A DNA stretch of 64,000 nucleotides from Frigoribacterium sp. CFBP 13712. GTDB taxonomy: Bacteria; Actinomycetota; Actinomycetes; Actinomycetales; Microbacteriaceae. Made by a program: the position numbers and the translations under genes. Location: contig NZ_JACYVH010000002.1 in assembly GCF_014842255.1 (NCBI RefSeq), positions 358,519 to 422,518 on the forward strand, read 5' to 3'. The notes under the pieces are model-generated. The model made no database searches. It was not told where the DNA came from and saw only the letters and a program-made list of their open reading frames with translations. Shown one piece after another: positions 25,935 through 34,048 of this stretch; the first letter of the stretch is position 1, and each line of letters opens with the position of its first letter.

Positions 25935-26007
25935 CGGGGCGTAGCGTAGTGGCTAGCGCGTCCGTTTTGGGGGCGGAAGATCGCAGGTTCGAGTCCTGTC
26001 GCCCCGA
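25935..26007 (+). tRNA. tRNA-Pro (anticodon TGG)
   Basis: The acceptor CGGGGCG pairs with CGCCCCG, the anticodon loop TTTTGGG reads TGG, and the T-loop is TTCGAGT. CCA is not encoded. A TAGACT -10 element lies at 25861-25866. tRNA-Pro just before tig is the standard arrangement in related actinobacteria. Confidence 0.93.
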
Positions 26008-26069
26008 CGATCGTCTACCTGCTGTCTCGGATGTGAGTTCAGCGTCGCCAACACAGGAGAAGCCCCACA

Positions 26070-27395
26070 TTGGTCCAGACCACGGTTGAAAAGCTCAGCC
26101 CCACGCGCGTCAAGCTCAACATCGTCGTGACTCCCGACGAGCTGAAGCCCAGCGTCACGCACGCCTACGGGCACATCGCCGAGACCATCAACATCCCCGG
26201 CTTCCGCAAGGGCAAGGTCCCGCCGCCCATCATCGACCAGCGCGTCGGTCGCGAAGAGGTGCTGAATCACGCCGTGAGCGAGAGCCTCGACAAGTTCTAC
26301 CGCGAGGCCGTCACCGAGACCGAGATCCGCGTGCTCGGTCGCCCCGAGGCCGACGTCGTCGGCTGGCCCGACGTCAAGGACTTCTCGGGCGACCTCACCA
26401 TCGCCGTCGAGGTCGACGTGCGTCCCGACTTCGACCTGCCCGACTACGAGGGCATCGAGCTCACGGTCGACACGGTCGAGATCTCCGACGACGAGGTCGA
26501 CGAAGAGCTCGCGAACCTCCGCACCCGCTTCGGCACGCTCGTCACCGTCGACCGTCCCGCCACCACGGGCGACTTCGCCCAGATCGATCTCACGGCCACG
26601 ATCGGCGACGACGAGGTCGACACCGCCAAGGGCATCTCGTACGAGCTCGGTTCGGGCGAACTGATCGAGGGCATCGACGAGGCTCTCGAGTCGCTCACCG
26701 CCGGTGAGAGCACCACCTTCGAGTCGAAGCTGCTCGGCGGCGACCGCGAGGGCGAGACCGCGCTCATCGCCGTCACCGTGACCGCCGTGAAAGAGCGCGA
26801 GCTCCCCGAGGCCGACGACGACTTCGCTCAGATCGCCAGCCAGTTCGACACGATCGACGAGCTCAAGGCCGACCTGCGCGAGCAGCTCGCCAAGTCGAAG
26901 TCGTTCGGCCAGGGCGGCCAGGCTCGCGACCAGGTCGTCGAGAAGCTCCTCGAGTCGGTCGAGATCCCCGTCCCCGAGAAGCTCGTCGAGGACGAGGTGC
27001 ACCGTCACCTCGAGCAGGAGAACCGCCTGGAGGACGACGAGCACCGCGCCGAGGTGAAGGAGAGCAGCGAGAAGGCCTTCCGCAACCAGATCCTCCTCGA
27101 CGCCATCGCCGAGAAGGAAGAGGTCAAGGTCGAGCAGGACGAGCTCACCCAGTACCTGATCCAGGGTGCCGCCCAGTACGGCATGGAGCCGGGCGAGTTC
27201 ATCAAGGTCCTCGACCAGAACGGTCAGATCCCCGCCATGGTCGGCGAGGTCGCCCGCAGCAAGGCCCTCGCGGTCGTGCTGTCGAAGGCCAAGGTCGTCG
27301 ACGGCGAGGGCGCGGCCGTCGACCTGTCCGCCTTCACCGCCACGGCGGGTGTCGGTTCGGACGACGACGACCACGAGGGTCACGACCACGCGTAG
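26070..27395 (+). CDS. tig: Trigger factor (ribosome-bound chaperone and peptidyl-prolyl isomerase)
   Basis: The 441-aa protein has the three expected parts: a ribosome-binding N-domain with [13 protein letters not shown] (the G-F-R-x-G-x-x-P signature), a central FKBP-type PPIase domain (residues about 160-240), and a charged helical C-domain. An Asp/His-rich tail ([11 protein letters not shown]) ends it. It chaperones nascent chains at the ribosome exit. The start is TTG, with ACAGGAGA 9-12 nt upstream; no ATG or GTG fits. It heads the tig-clpP1-clpP2-clpX block but has its own terminator. Confidence 0.95.
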   Translation: MVQTTVEKLSPTRVKLNIVVTPDELKPSVTHAYGHIAETINIPGFRKGKVPPPIIDQRVGREEVLNHAVSESLDKFYREAVTETEIRVLGRPEADVVGWPDVKDFSGDLTIAVEVDVRPDFDLPDYEGIELTVDTVEISDDEVDEELANLRTRFGTLVTVDRPATTGDFAQIDLTATIGDDEVDTAKGISYELGSGELIEGIDEALESLTAGESTTFESKLLGGDREGETALIAVTVTAVKERELPEADDDFAQIASQFDTIDELKADLREQLAKSKSFGQGGQARDQVVEKLLESVEIPVPEKLVEDEVHRHLEQENRLEDDEHRAEVKESSEKAFRNQILLDAIAEKEEVKVEQDELTQYLIQGAAQYGMEPGEFIKVLDQNGQIPAMVGEVARSKALAVVLSKAKVVDGEGAAVDLSAFTATAGVGSDDDDHEGHDHA

Positions 27396-27430
27396 TCGAC
27401 ACGTCTGAGGTCGACCGCCGGTCGACACGA

Positions 27431-27461
27431 GAGGGCCGGGTGCAGAACGCACCCGGCCCTC
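27431..27461 (+). terminator. Terminator after tig
   Basis: A perfect 13-bp stem (GAGGGCCGGGTGC) with loop AGAAC lies 36 nt after the stop. It separates tig from clpP1P2. Confidence 0.75.
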
Positions 27462-27571
27462 CGTCGTCCCCGGCACCGCGCCTCCTCGGTCGGCCCGACG
27501 CCGGAGCCGGACACCCGTCGCCACCCGCTATCTGCCGTGGGCGAACAGTCCGGAACCCGTGCGTTGGACCC

Positions 27572-27577
27572 TATAGA
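27572..27577 (+). promoter_or_regulatory. Putative -10 (TATAGA) of the clpP1P2 promoter
   Basis: The hexamer is 36 nt before the clpP1 ATG in the only AT-richer part of the intergenic region, and GGGAG precedes the ATG. I see no convincing -35 and no clear ClgR site. Confidence 0.4.
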
Positions 27578-27612
27578 TTCGACAGCAAGCGACAACGAAT
27601 GGGAGCTCCACC

Positions 27613-28200
27613 ATGGCCGATGTGACACTGCCCAACAGTGTTTTTGACCGACTGCTCAAAGACCGCATCATCTGGCTCGGCTCCGAGGTGCGCGACGAGA
27701 ACGCCAACGAGATCGCAGCGAAACTCCTGCTCCTCGCCGCGGAGGACAGCGAGAAGGACATCTACCTGTACATCAACTCGCCCGGCGGGTCGATCACCGC
27801 GGGCATGGCGATCTACGACGCCATGGAGTTCGTGCCGAACGACATCGTCACGGTCGGCATCGGCATGGCGGCCTCGATGGGTCAGCTGCTGCTGACCGCC
27901 GGCACCAAGGGCAAGCGCTACATCACGCCGAACGCGCGTGTTCTGCTGCACCAGCCGCACGGCGGCTTCGGCGGCACCTCGTCCGACATCCAGACGCAGG
28001 CGCAGCTCATCCTCTCGATGAAGCGACGTCTCGCCGAGATCACGGCGGCTCAGACGGGCAAGACCGTCGAGCAGATCAACGAGGACGGCGACCGCGACCG
28101 CTGGTTCACGGCCGAAGAGGCCCTCGAATACGGCTTCGTCGACCACATCCGCGGTTCGGCCACCGACGTCGTCGGCGGCGCCGGCACCGACCAGTCGTAG
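27613..28200 (+). CDS. clpP1: ATP-dependent Clp protease proteolytic subunit ClpP1
   Basis: The 195-aa serine protease subunit has the complete triad: Ser88 in GMAASMGQ, His113 in LLHQPHGG and Asp162 in DRDRWF. The [19 protein letters not shown] strand-helix is typical. In actinobacteria ClpP1 and ClpP2 form a mixed tetradecamer that is active only as a heterocomplex and is loaded by ClpX or ClpC1. The gene lies 37 nt before clpP2, and the pair is surely co-transcribed. Confidence 0.95.
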   Translation: MADVTLPNSVFDRLLKDRIIWLGSEVRDENANEIAAKLLLLAAEDSEKDIYLYINSPGGSITAGMAIYDAMEFVPNDIVTVGIGMAASMGQLLLTAGTKGKRYITPNARVLLHQPHGGFGGTSSDIQTQAQLILSMKRRLAEITAAQTGKTVEQINEDGDRDRWFTAEEALEYGFVDHIRGSATDVVGGAGTDQS

Positions 28201-28237
28201 CCCCCACCCGATCGTCAGCACAGAAAGAGAAGAACAC

Positions 28238-28900
28238 ATGGAACTCCCGATGATGGGTGGTGCGGGCCGCGTCCAGACCCCCGATTCCCGGTACATCCTC
28301 CCCAGCTTCGAAGAGCGCACGGCTTACGGCTACAAGCGCCAGGACCCCTACGCCAAGCTGTTCGAAGACCGCATCGTCTTCCTGGGCGTGCAGGTCGACG
28401 ACGCATCGGCCGACGACATCATGGCGCAGCTGCTCGTGCTCGAGAGCATGGACCCCGACCGCGACATCACGCTCTACATCAACTCGCCCGGCGGCTCGTT
28501 CACGGCCATGACGGCGATCTACGACACGATGCAGTACATCCGCCCCGAGATCCAGACGGTGTGCCTCGGTCAGGCCGCGTCGGCCGCCGCGGTGCTGCTC
28601 GCCGCCGGTCAGCCCGGCAAGCGACTCGCCCTCCCCAACGCCCGCGTGCTGATCCACCAGCCGTCGACCGGCGGCAACAGCGGGGGCCAGGCGTCCGACA
28701 TCGAGATCCAGGCCGCCGAGGTGCTCCGCATGCGCACCTGGCTCGAAGAGACGCTGTCGTTCCACTCGAACAAGACCCCCGAAGAGGTGAACCGCGACAT
28801 CGAGCGCGACAACATCCTCGGCGCACAGGAGGCCCTGGCCTACGGTCTCGTCGACCAGGTGCTGACCTCGCGCAAGAACCAGCCGGCGCTCACGCGCTGA
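28238..28900 (+). CDS. clpP2: ATP-dependent Clp protease proteolytic subunit ClpP2
   Basis: The 220-aa subunit has Ser115 (GQAASAAA), His140 ([10 protein letters not shown]) and Asp191 (ERDN). It is longer at the N-terminus than ClpP1, with the [14 protein letters not shown] segment typical of actinobacterial ClpP2, which supplies the docking face for ClpX/ClpC1. AGAAAGAGAAG lies before the ATG. A 14-bp hairpin follows the stop. Confidence 0.95.
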   Translation: MELPMMGGAGRVQTPDSRYILPSFEERTAYGYKRQDPYAKLFEDRIVFLGVQVDDASADDIMAQLLVLESMDPDRDITLYINSPGGSFTAMTAIYDTMQYIRPEIQTVCLGQAASAAAVLLAAGQPGKRLALPNARVLIHQPSTGGNSGGQASDIEIQAAEVLRMRTWLEETLSFHSNKTPEEVNRDIERDNILGAQEALAYGLVDQVLTSRKNQPALTR

Positions 28901-28922
28901 CCGATTCCGACCACGGTCGCCT

Positions 28923-28954
28923 CGAAGCCCCGGACCACGCGGTCCGGGGCTTCG
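28923..28954 (+). terminator. Terminator after clpP2
   Basis: A perfect 14-bp stem (CGAAGCCCCGGACC) with a 4-nt loop lies 22 nt after the clpP2 stop, so clpX probably has its own promoter. TAGGCT at about 29014 is a candidate -10. Confidence 0.75.
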
Positions 28955-29075
28955 TCGTGTGGGCGGATCCGGCGCCCGGCCCGCGTGGGTCCGTCGGCGT
29001 CGGAGGATCGCGTTAGGCTCGATGCACGACGACCGTCAAGGGTCGCCGATCTTCACGCCACGAAGGAGGCCGGGC

Positions 29076-30356
<1,281 letters not shown>

Positions 30357-30381
30357 CCCCGAGCGGGTCCGGCGGGTTCCC

Positions 30382-30421
30382 GTCATCGGGGGCGGGTCAG
30401 CGCTGACCCGCCACCGACGAC
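30382..30421. repeat. Dyad repeat family B, copy 1 (between clpX and dcp)
   Basis: The left arm GTCATCGGGGGCGGGTCAGC and its right partner pair at 18 of 20 positions with no loop. The same left arm recurs exactly at 38529. It sits between converging genes and probably also ends transcription from both sides. Confidence 0.75.
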
Positions 30422-30446
30422 ACGAACCCGCCCCAGTGCGCGCCGA

Positions 30447-32474
30447 CTACGCGAGACCGCGACGGGCCAGCAACGGCTCGACCCGCGCCTCCCTGCCTCG
30501 GAAGTCGCGGAACGCCTCGAGGGGATCCTTCGAGCCACCGACACCCAGCAGGCGTGAACGGAACCGGTCGCCGTTCGCGCGGGTCAGGCCGCCGTTCTCC
30601 TCGAACCATTCCACGGTGTCGGCATCGAGCACCTCGCTCCAGATGTACGAGTAGTAGCCCGCGTCGTATCCGCCTGCGAACGTGTGGGCGAAGTACGTGC
30701 TCGAGTAGCGGGGCGGGACGGACGCGAGATCGAGACCGACCGCGGCCAGCGCCTCCTTCTCGAACGCCTCGACGTCGACGACCGCCTCGGCCTCGGCCGA
30801 CGACAGCGAGTGCCACGCCTGGTCGAGCAGGGCGGCGGCGAGGTACTCGCTCGTCTCGAACCCCTGGCCGAACCCCTGCGACGCGACGAGGGCGTCGACC
30901 AGTCGGGTCGGCAGGGGCTCGCCGGTCTCGTGGTGCACGGCGTAGTTCGCCAGCACGTCGGGCCAGAGCATCCACATCTCGTTGACCTGGCTCGGGAACT
31001 CGACGAAGTCGCGGAACACGTTCGTGCCCGAGAAGGTCGGATACCCGACGCGGGCGACGAGACCGTGCAGCGCGTGACCGAACTCGTGGAAGAACGTCGT
31101 CACCTCGTCGAGCGTCAGCAGCGTCGGCTGGCCGGCGGGCGGCTTCGGGACGTTCAGGTTGTTGACCACGACGGTGGGCAGGCCGGTGAGGGCCGACTGC
31201 GACACGAGGGGGTTCATCCAGGCGCCGCCGCGCTTGCTGTCGCGGGTGTGCAGGTCGAGCACGTAGAGGCCGACCGGTGCGCCGTCGTCGTCGGTCACCT
31301 CGAAGACCCGTGCCTCGGGGTGGTAGGCCACGAGATCGGGTCGTTCGGCGAAGTGCAGACCGTACAAGCGGCCCGCTGCGAAGAAGATCCCGTCGTGCAG
31401 CACCCGCTCGGCCTCGAACCAGGGTCGCATGGCCGCGGTGTCGACATCGTGCTCTTCTGCGCGGACGAGCTCGGCGACGAACGCCCAGTCGGAGGCGGCG
31501 ATCGGCCGCCCGGCCCGACGCTCGAGCTCGGTCTGCTCGGCGCGGGCGTTGCGAGCCGCAGGAGGCGCGAGTCGCGCGAGCAGATCGGCCACCGCCTCGG
31601 GGGTGCCCGCCGTCTCACCGGCTGTGACGTACGCGGCGTGACTGGCGAAGCCGAGCAGCTCGGCACGCCGGGCCCGCAGACGCACGATCTCGAGCACGAG
31701 GTCGCGATTGTCGAACGGCCCGCCGCGGCGCCCGCGCGACAGCGACGCGTCCATGATGCGCTCGCGCAGAGCCTCGTCGGTCAGGGCCGCGAGATAGGGG
31801 TGGCCGCTGAAGAGCACGAGCGTGATGACGTACCGGCCGTCGAGTCCCCGGTCGCGGGCGGCCTCGGCGGCGGCCGCGACGGCACCCGCGTCGAGCCCGT
31901 CGAGCTCGGCGACGTCGTCGACGACCACGGCGAGGTCGTTCGTGTCGGCCAGCAGGTTCTTCTCGAAGCGGGTCGTCAGCGTCGACAGCCGCCCGTTCAG
32001 GTCGCGCAGCCGGGTCTTGTCGTCGTCGCCGAGGGCTGCACCCGACCGGACGGCGTCGTCGACCAGCCGCTCGATGAGATAGCGCTGCTCGGGCGTCAGG
32101 TCGAGGTCGTCGCGCCGTTCGTGGAGGCTCCGCAGGCGGGCGAACAGCCGCCGGTCCAGGCGGATCGCATCGGTGTGCGCGGCGAGTCGAGGCGCCAGGT
32201 CGAGCTCGATGGCGTCGGTGGCCGCGTTCGAGTCCGACGACGTCTTGTTGAAGAAGACGTGGCCGACCCGGGCGAGGGTGGCGCCGCTCCGTTCGAGCGC
32301 GTCGAGGGTGTTCTCGACGGTCGGCTCGGCGGGGTCGGTGGCGATCGCCTCGACCTCCGCCAGCTGCTCGGCGAAGCCGGCCTCGAACGCGGGCAGGTAG
32401 TCGTCGTCGGTGATGCTCGCGAACGGCGGCAGCGAATACGGCAGCGTGCTGGGGGCGAGGAGCGGGTTCGTCAT
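30447..32474 (-). CDS. dcp: M3-family peptidyl-dipeptidase
   Basis: The 675-aa helical metallopeptidase carries the zinc site HEFGHALH (near residue 463) with the third ligand in FVEFPSQVNEMW. Other M3 marks are GLYVLDLHTRDSKRGGAWM and a C-terminal YIWSEVLDADTVEWFEENGG, as in Dcp and oligopeptidase A. Dcp-type enzymes remove C-terminal dipeptides from short peptides and would act after Clp in protein turnover. No signal peptide, so cytosolic. TAGGCT lies exactly 6 nt before the ATG, suggesting a leaderless mRNA. Confidence 0.92.
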   Translation of the reverse strand: MTNPLLAPSTLPYSLPPFASITDDDYLPAFEAGFAEQLAEVEAIATDPAEPTVENTLDALERSGATLARVGHVFFNKTSSDSNAATDAIELDLAPRLAAHTDAIRLDRRLFARLRSLHERRDDLDLTPEQRYLIERLVDDAVRSGAALGDDDKTRLRDLNGRLSTLTTRFEKNLLADTNDLAVVVDDVAELDGLDAGAVAAAAEAARDRGLDGRYVITLVLFSGHPYLAALTDEALRERIMDASLSRGRRGGPFDNRDLVLEIVRLRARRAELLGFASHAAYVTAGETAGTPEAVADLLARLAPPAARNARAEQTELERRAGRPIAASDWAFVAELVRAEEHDVDTAAMRPWFEAERVLHDGIFFAAGRLYGLHFAERPDLVAYHPEARVFEVTDDDGAPVGLYVLDLHTRDSKRGGAWMNPLVSQSALTGLPTVVVNNLNVPKPPAGQPTLLTLDEVTTFFHEFGHALHGLVARVGYPTFSGTNVFRDFVEFPSQVNEMWMLWPDVLANYAVHHETGEPLPTRLVDALVASQGFGQGFETSEYLAAALLDQAWHSLSSAEAEAVVDVEAFEKEALAAVGLDLASVPPRYSSTYFAHTFAGGYDAGYYSYIWSEVLDADTVEWFEENGGLTRANGDRFRSRLLGVGGSKDPLEAFRDFRGREARVEPLLARRGLA

Positions 32475-32480
32475 GGCCCG

Positions 32481-32486
32481 AGCCTA
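32481..32486 (-). promoter_or_regulatory. -10 element (TAGGCT) of a leaderless dcp promoter
   Basis: The minus-strand hexamer ends 6 nt before the dcp ATG at 32474; no ribosome-binding site is present. Confidence 0.5.
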
Positions 32487-32510
32487 GGCCGGTCCGCGGG
32501 CCCGCCCGGG

Positions 32511-32559
32511 GAGTCACGACACGCCGCGAGGCCGCCGGGGCTGCGGCGAGTCGTGACCC
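32511..32559. repeat. Dyad repeat family A, copy 1 (degenerate)
   Basis: The left arm GAGTCACGACACGCCGC is identical to that of the copies at 33452 and 33729. The right arm (32543-32559) pairs at 15 of 17 positions. It lies in the divergent dcp/methyltransferase region. Confidence 0.7.
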
Positions 32560-32610
32560 GTCGATGCCGGAGGTGAGGGCGAGGGCGGGGGCGGAGCCGA
32601 GGAGGCGCGC

Positions 32611-32616
32611 TAGGGT
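32611..32616 (+). promoter_or_regulatory. -10 element (TAGGGT) of a leaderless methyltransferase promoter
   Basis: The hexamer ends 6 nt before the ATG at 32623. A copy of the dispersed motif (32600-32608) occupies the spacer between -35 and -10. Confidence 0.5.
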
Positions 32617-32622
32617 CGCCGC

Positions 32623-33441
32623 ATGAGCGGACGACCTCGCGACACGGCCCGGTACACCCACGGGCACCACGAGAGCGTGCTGCGGAGTCACACGTGGCGC
32701 ACCGTCGAGAACTCGGCGGCCTACCTCGTGCCGCATCTGACGCCCGGCGCGAGCGTGCTCGATGTGGGGTCGGGCCCCGGCACGATCACGGTCGACATGG
32801 CCGAGCGGGTCGCCCCCGGTCTCGTGGTGGGCGTCGACTCGTCGACCCGGATCGTCGCGCAGGCGACGTCGCTCGCGGCCGAGCGGGGGCTGGCGGCCGT
32901 CCGTTTCGAGACGGCCGACCTGTTCGCGCTGCCCTTCGACGACGACTCCTTCGACGTCGTGCACGCCCATCAGGTGCTGCAGCACGTCGGCGACCCGGTC
33001 GCGGCGCTCCGCGAGATGCGTCGGGTGGCGCGCCCCGGGGGAGTCGTGGCAGCCCGCGATGTCGACTACCACGGCTGCGTCTGGGCGCCCGAGAACCCCG
33101 GGTTGCAGCGGTGGATGGACGTCTACCAGGCGGTGCACCGCGGCAACGGCGGGGAACCGGACGCAGGGAGGCGCCTCAAGGGCTGGATGCTCGAGGCGGG
33201 GTTCGACGAGGTCGCGAGCAGCGCGTCCGTCTGGTGCTTCGCCTCCGACGAGGAGCGCACCTGGTGGGGCGACAGCTGGGCCACCCGCGCCACCGAGTCG
33301 GCGTTCTACGCCGACGCCGTCGAGAAGGGCGCCGCCACCCACGACGAGCTGCACGCGATCGCCGACGCCTGGCGCCGCTGGCGCGACGCCCCCGACGGCT
33401 GGCTGATCATGCCGCACGGCGAGGTGCTCGGTCGCGCCTGA
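32623..33441 (+). CDS. SAM-dependent class I methyltransferase
   Basis: The 272-aa Rossmann-fold methyltransferase has motif I SVLDVGSGPGTITVDMAERV, the acidic end of strand 2 (VVGVDSSTRIV), motif II FETADLFALPFDDDSFDVVHAHQVLQH (the Methyltransf_11 pattern) and post-motif RVARPGGVVAARDVDY. The family methylates small molecules such as quinones or sterols; the N-terminal HHESVLRSHTWRTVENSAAYL resembles UbiE/Coq5-like actinobacterial proteins. Substrate unknown. The start is fixed by the leaderless-type -10. Confidence 0.85.
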   Translation: MSGRPRDTARYTHGHHESVLRSHTWRTVENSAAYLVPHLTPGASVLDVGSGPGTITVDMAERVAPGLVVGVDSSTRIVAQATSLAAERGLAAVRFETADLFALPFDDDSFDVVHAHQVLQHVGDPVAALREMRRVARPGGVVAARDVDYHGCVWAPENPGLQRWMDVYQAVHRGNGGEPDAGRRLKGWMLEAGFDEVASSASVWCFASDEERTWWGDSWATRATESAFYADAVEKGAATHDELHAIADAWRRWRDAPDGWLIMPHGEVLGRA

Positions 33442-33451
33442 CCTCGTCGAA

Positions 33452-33501
33452 GAGTCACGACACGCCGCAGACCTCCAGAGGTGAGCGGCGTGTAATGACT
33501 C
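33452..33501. repeat. Dyad repeat family A, copy 2
   Basis: The arms 33452-33474 and 33479-33501 pair at 19 of 23 positions; the right arm core AGGTGAGCGGCGTGT equals that of copy 3. It lies 11 nt after the methyltransferase stop and 53 nt before the small membrane protein gene. Confidence 0.8.
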
Positions 33502-33553
33502 CTCGACCCTGCGATCGATGGCCTGATCGCTTACTCATCGCTATCGTTATGCC

Positions 33554-33727
33554 ATGAGTCGAGAGTGGTTGGTCGTTCTGCTGGTCACCGTGTGCGTGGT
33601 GTCGATCGTCGACGCGACGATAGCCGCGCTGGTGGGGGCGCAGAGTGTTCTGTGGTCTTCGATCAGGGTCGCAGCCATGATCGGGCTGATCGTGGCTGCG
33701 TGCCGTCGGCCGTCTGCAGAGCAATGA
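33554..33727 (+). CDS. Small two-helix membrane protein, 57 aa
   Basis: The frame encodes MSREWLVVLLVTVCVVSIV followed by a short turn and a second hydrophobic stretch (VAAMIGLIVAAC), ending RRPSAEQ. Hydrophobic first helix, central loop and basic C-terminus fit a two-pass inner-membrane peptide. GC at third positions is about 77%, supporting coding but clearly below the neighbours, which suggests separate origin. There is no strong ribosome-binding site. The gene is enclosed by two copies of dyad repeat family A (33452 and 33729), like a small cassette. No homologue is recognised; a membrane-acting regulator or toxin-like peptide is possible but unproven. Confidence 0.5.
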   Translation: MSREWLVVLLVTVCVVSIVDATIAALVGAQSVLWSSIRVAAMIGLIVAACRRPSAEQ

Positions 33728-33728
33728 A

Positions 33729-33778
33729 GAGTCACGACACGCCGCTCACCTCGAGAGGTGAGCGGCGTGTCGTGTCTC
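33729..33778. repeat. Dyad repeat family A, copy 3 (best conserved)
   Basis: The arms 33729-33751 and 33756-33778 pair at 22 of 23 positions with loop CGAG. It begins 1 nt after the small gene's stop and faces the 3' end of the gene on the other strand, so it should also act as a bidirectional terminator. Confidence 0.85.
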
Positions 33779-33799
33779 CTCGACTGGAGGAGGGGCGGG

Positions 33800-34048
33800 C
33801 TAGTCCTCGTCGTCGGCGGGCTCGTGCACGTGGGCCTCGCCGGTCACGGCGTCGACGCGGATGACCGTGCCGTCGTCGAGCTCGACCACGGGGCGACGCT
33901 CGAGCCAGGTGAGCGTCCAGCGCCAGGTCGACGCATCGACGCCCTGTTCGGCGAGCTCGCGTTCGACGGAGGCGATCGCCCCGAGGACGGGAGCGTCGAG
34001 GTCGGCCGGCGCCGCGCCTCCTACGCTCCACCGCGTACCGAGCTGCAT
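33800..34048 (-). CDS. Conserved small protein downstream of valS, 82 aa
   Basis: The ATG overlaps the valS stop codon by 4 nt, so it is the second gene of the valS operon. The protein is acidic and soluble: an N-terminal segment (MQLGTRWSVGG), a helix ASVERELAEQG, a WRWTLTWLERRPVVELDDG strand pair and an acidic HVHEPADDED tail. No named domain is recognised. Linkage to valS suggests a housekeeping role. Confidence 0.75.
   Translation of the reverse strand: MQLGTRWSVGGAAPADLDAPVLGAIASVERELAEQGVDASTWRWTLTWLERRPVVELDDGTVIRVDAVTGEAHVHEPADDED

Noticed and set aside
33455-33735. Minus-strand frames opposite the 57-aa membrane protein
   Set aside because: His/Arg/Asp-rich shadow sequences; they also read through both dyad repeats.
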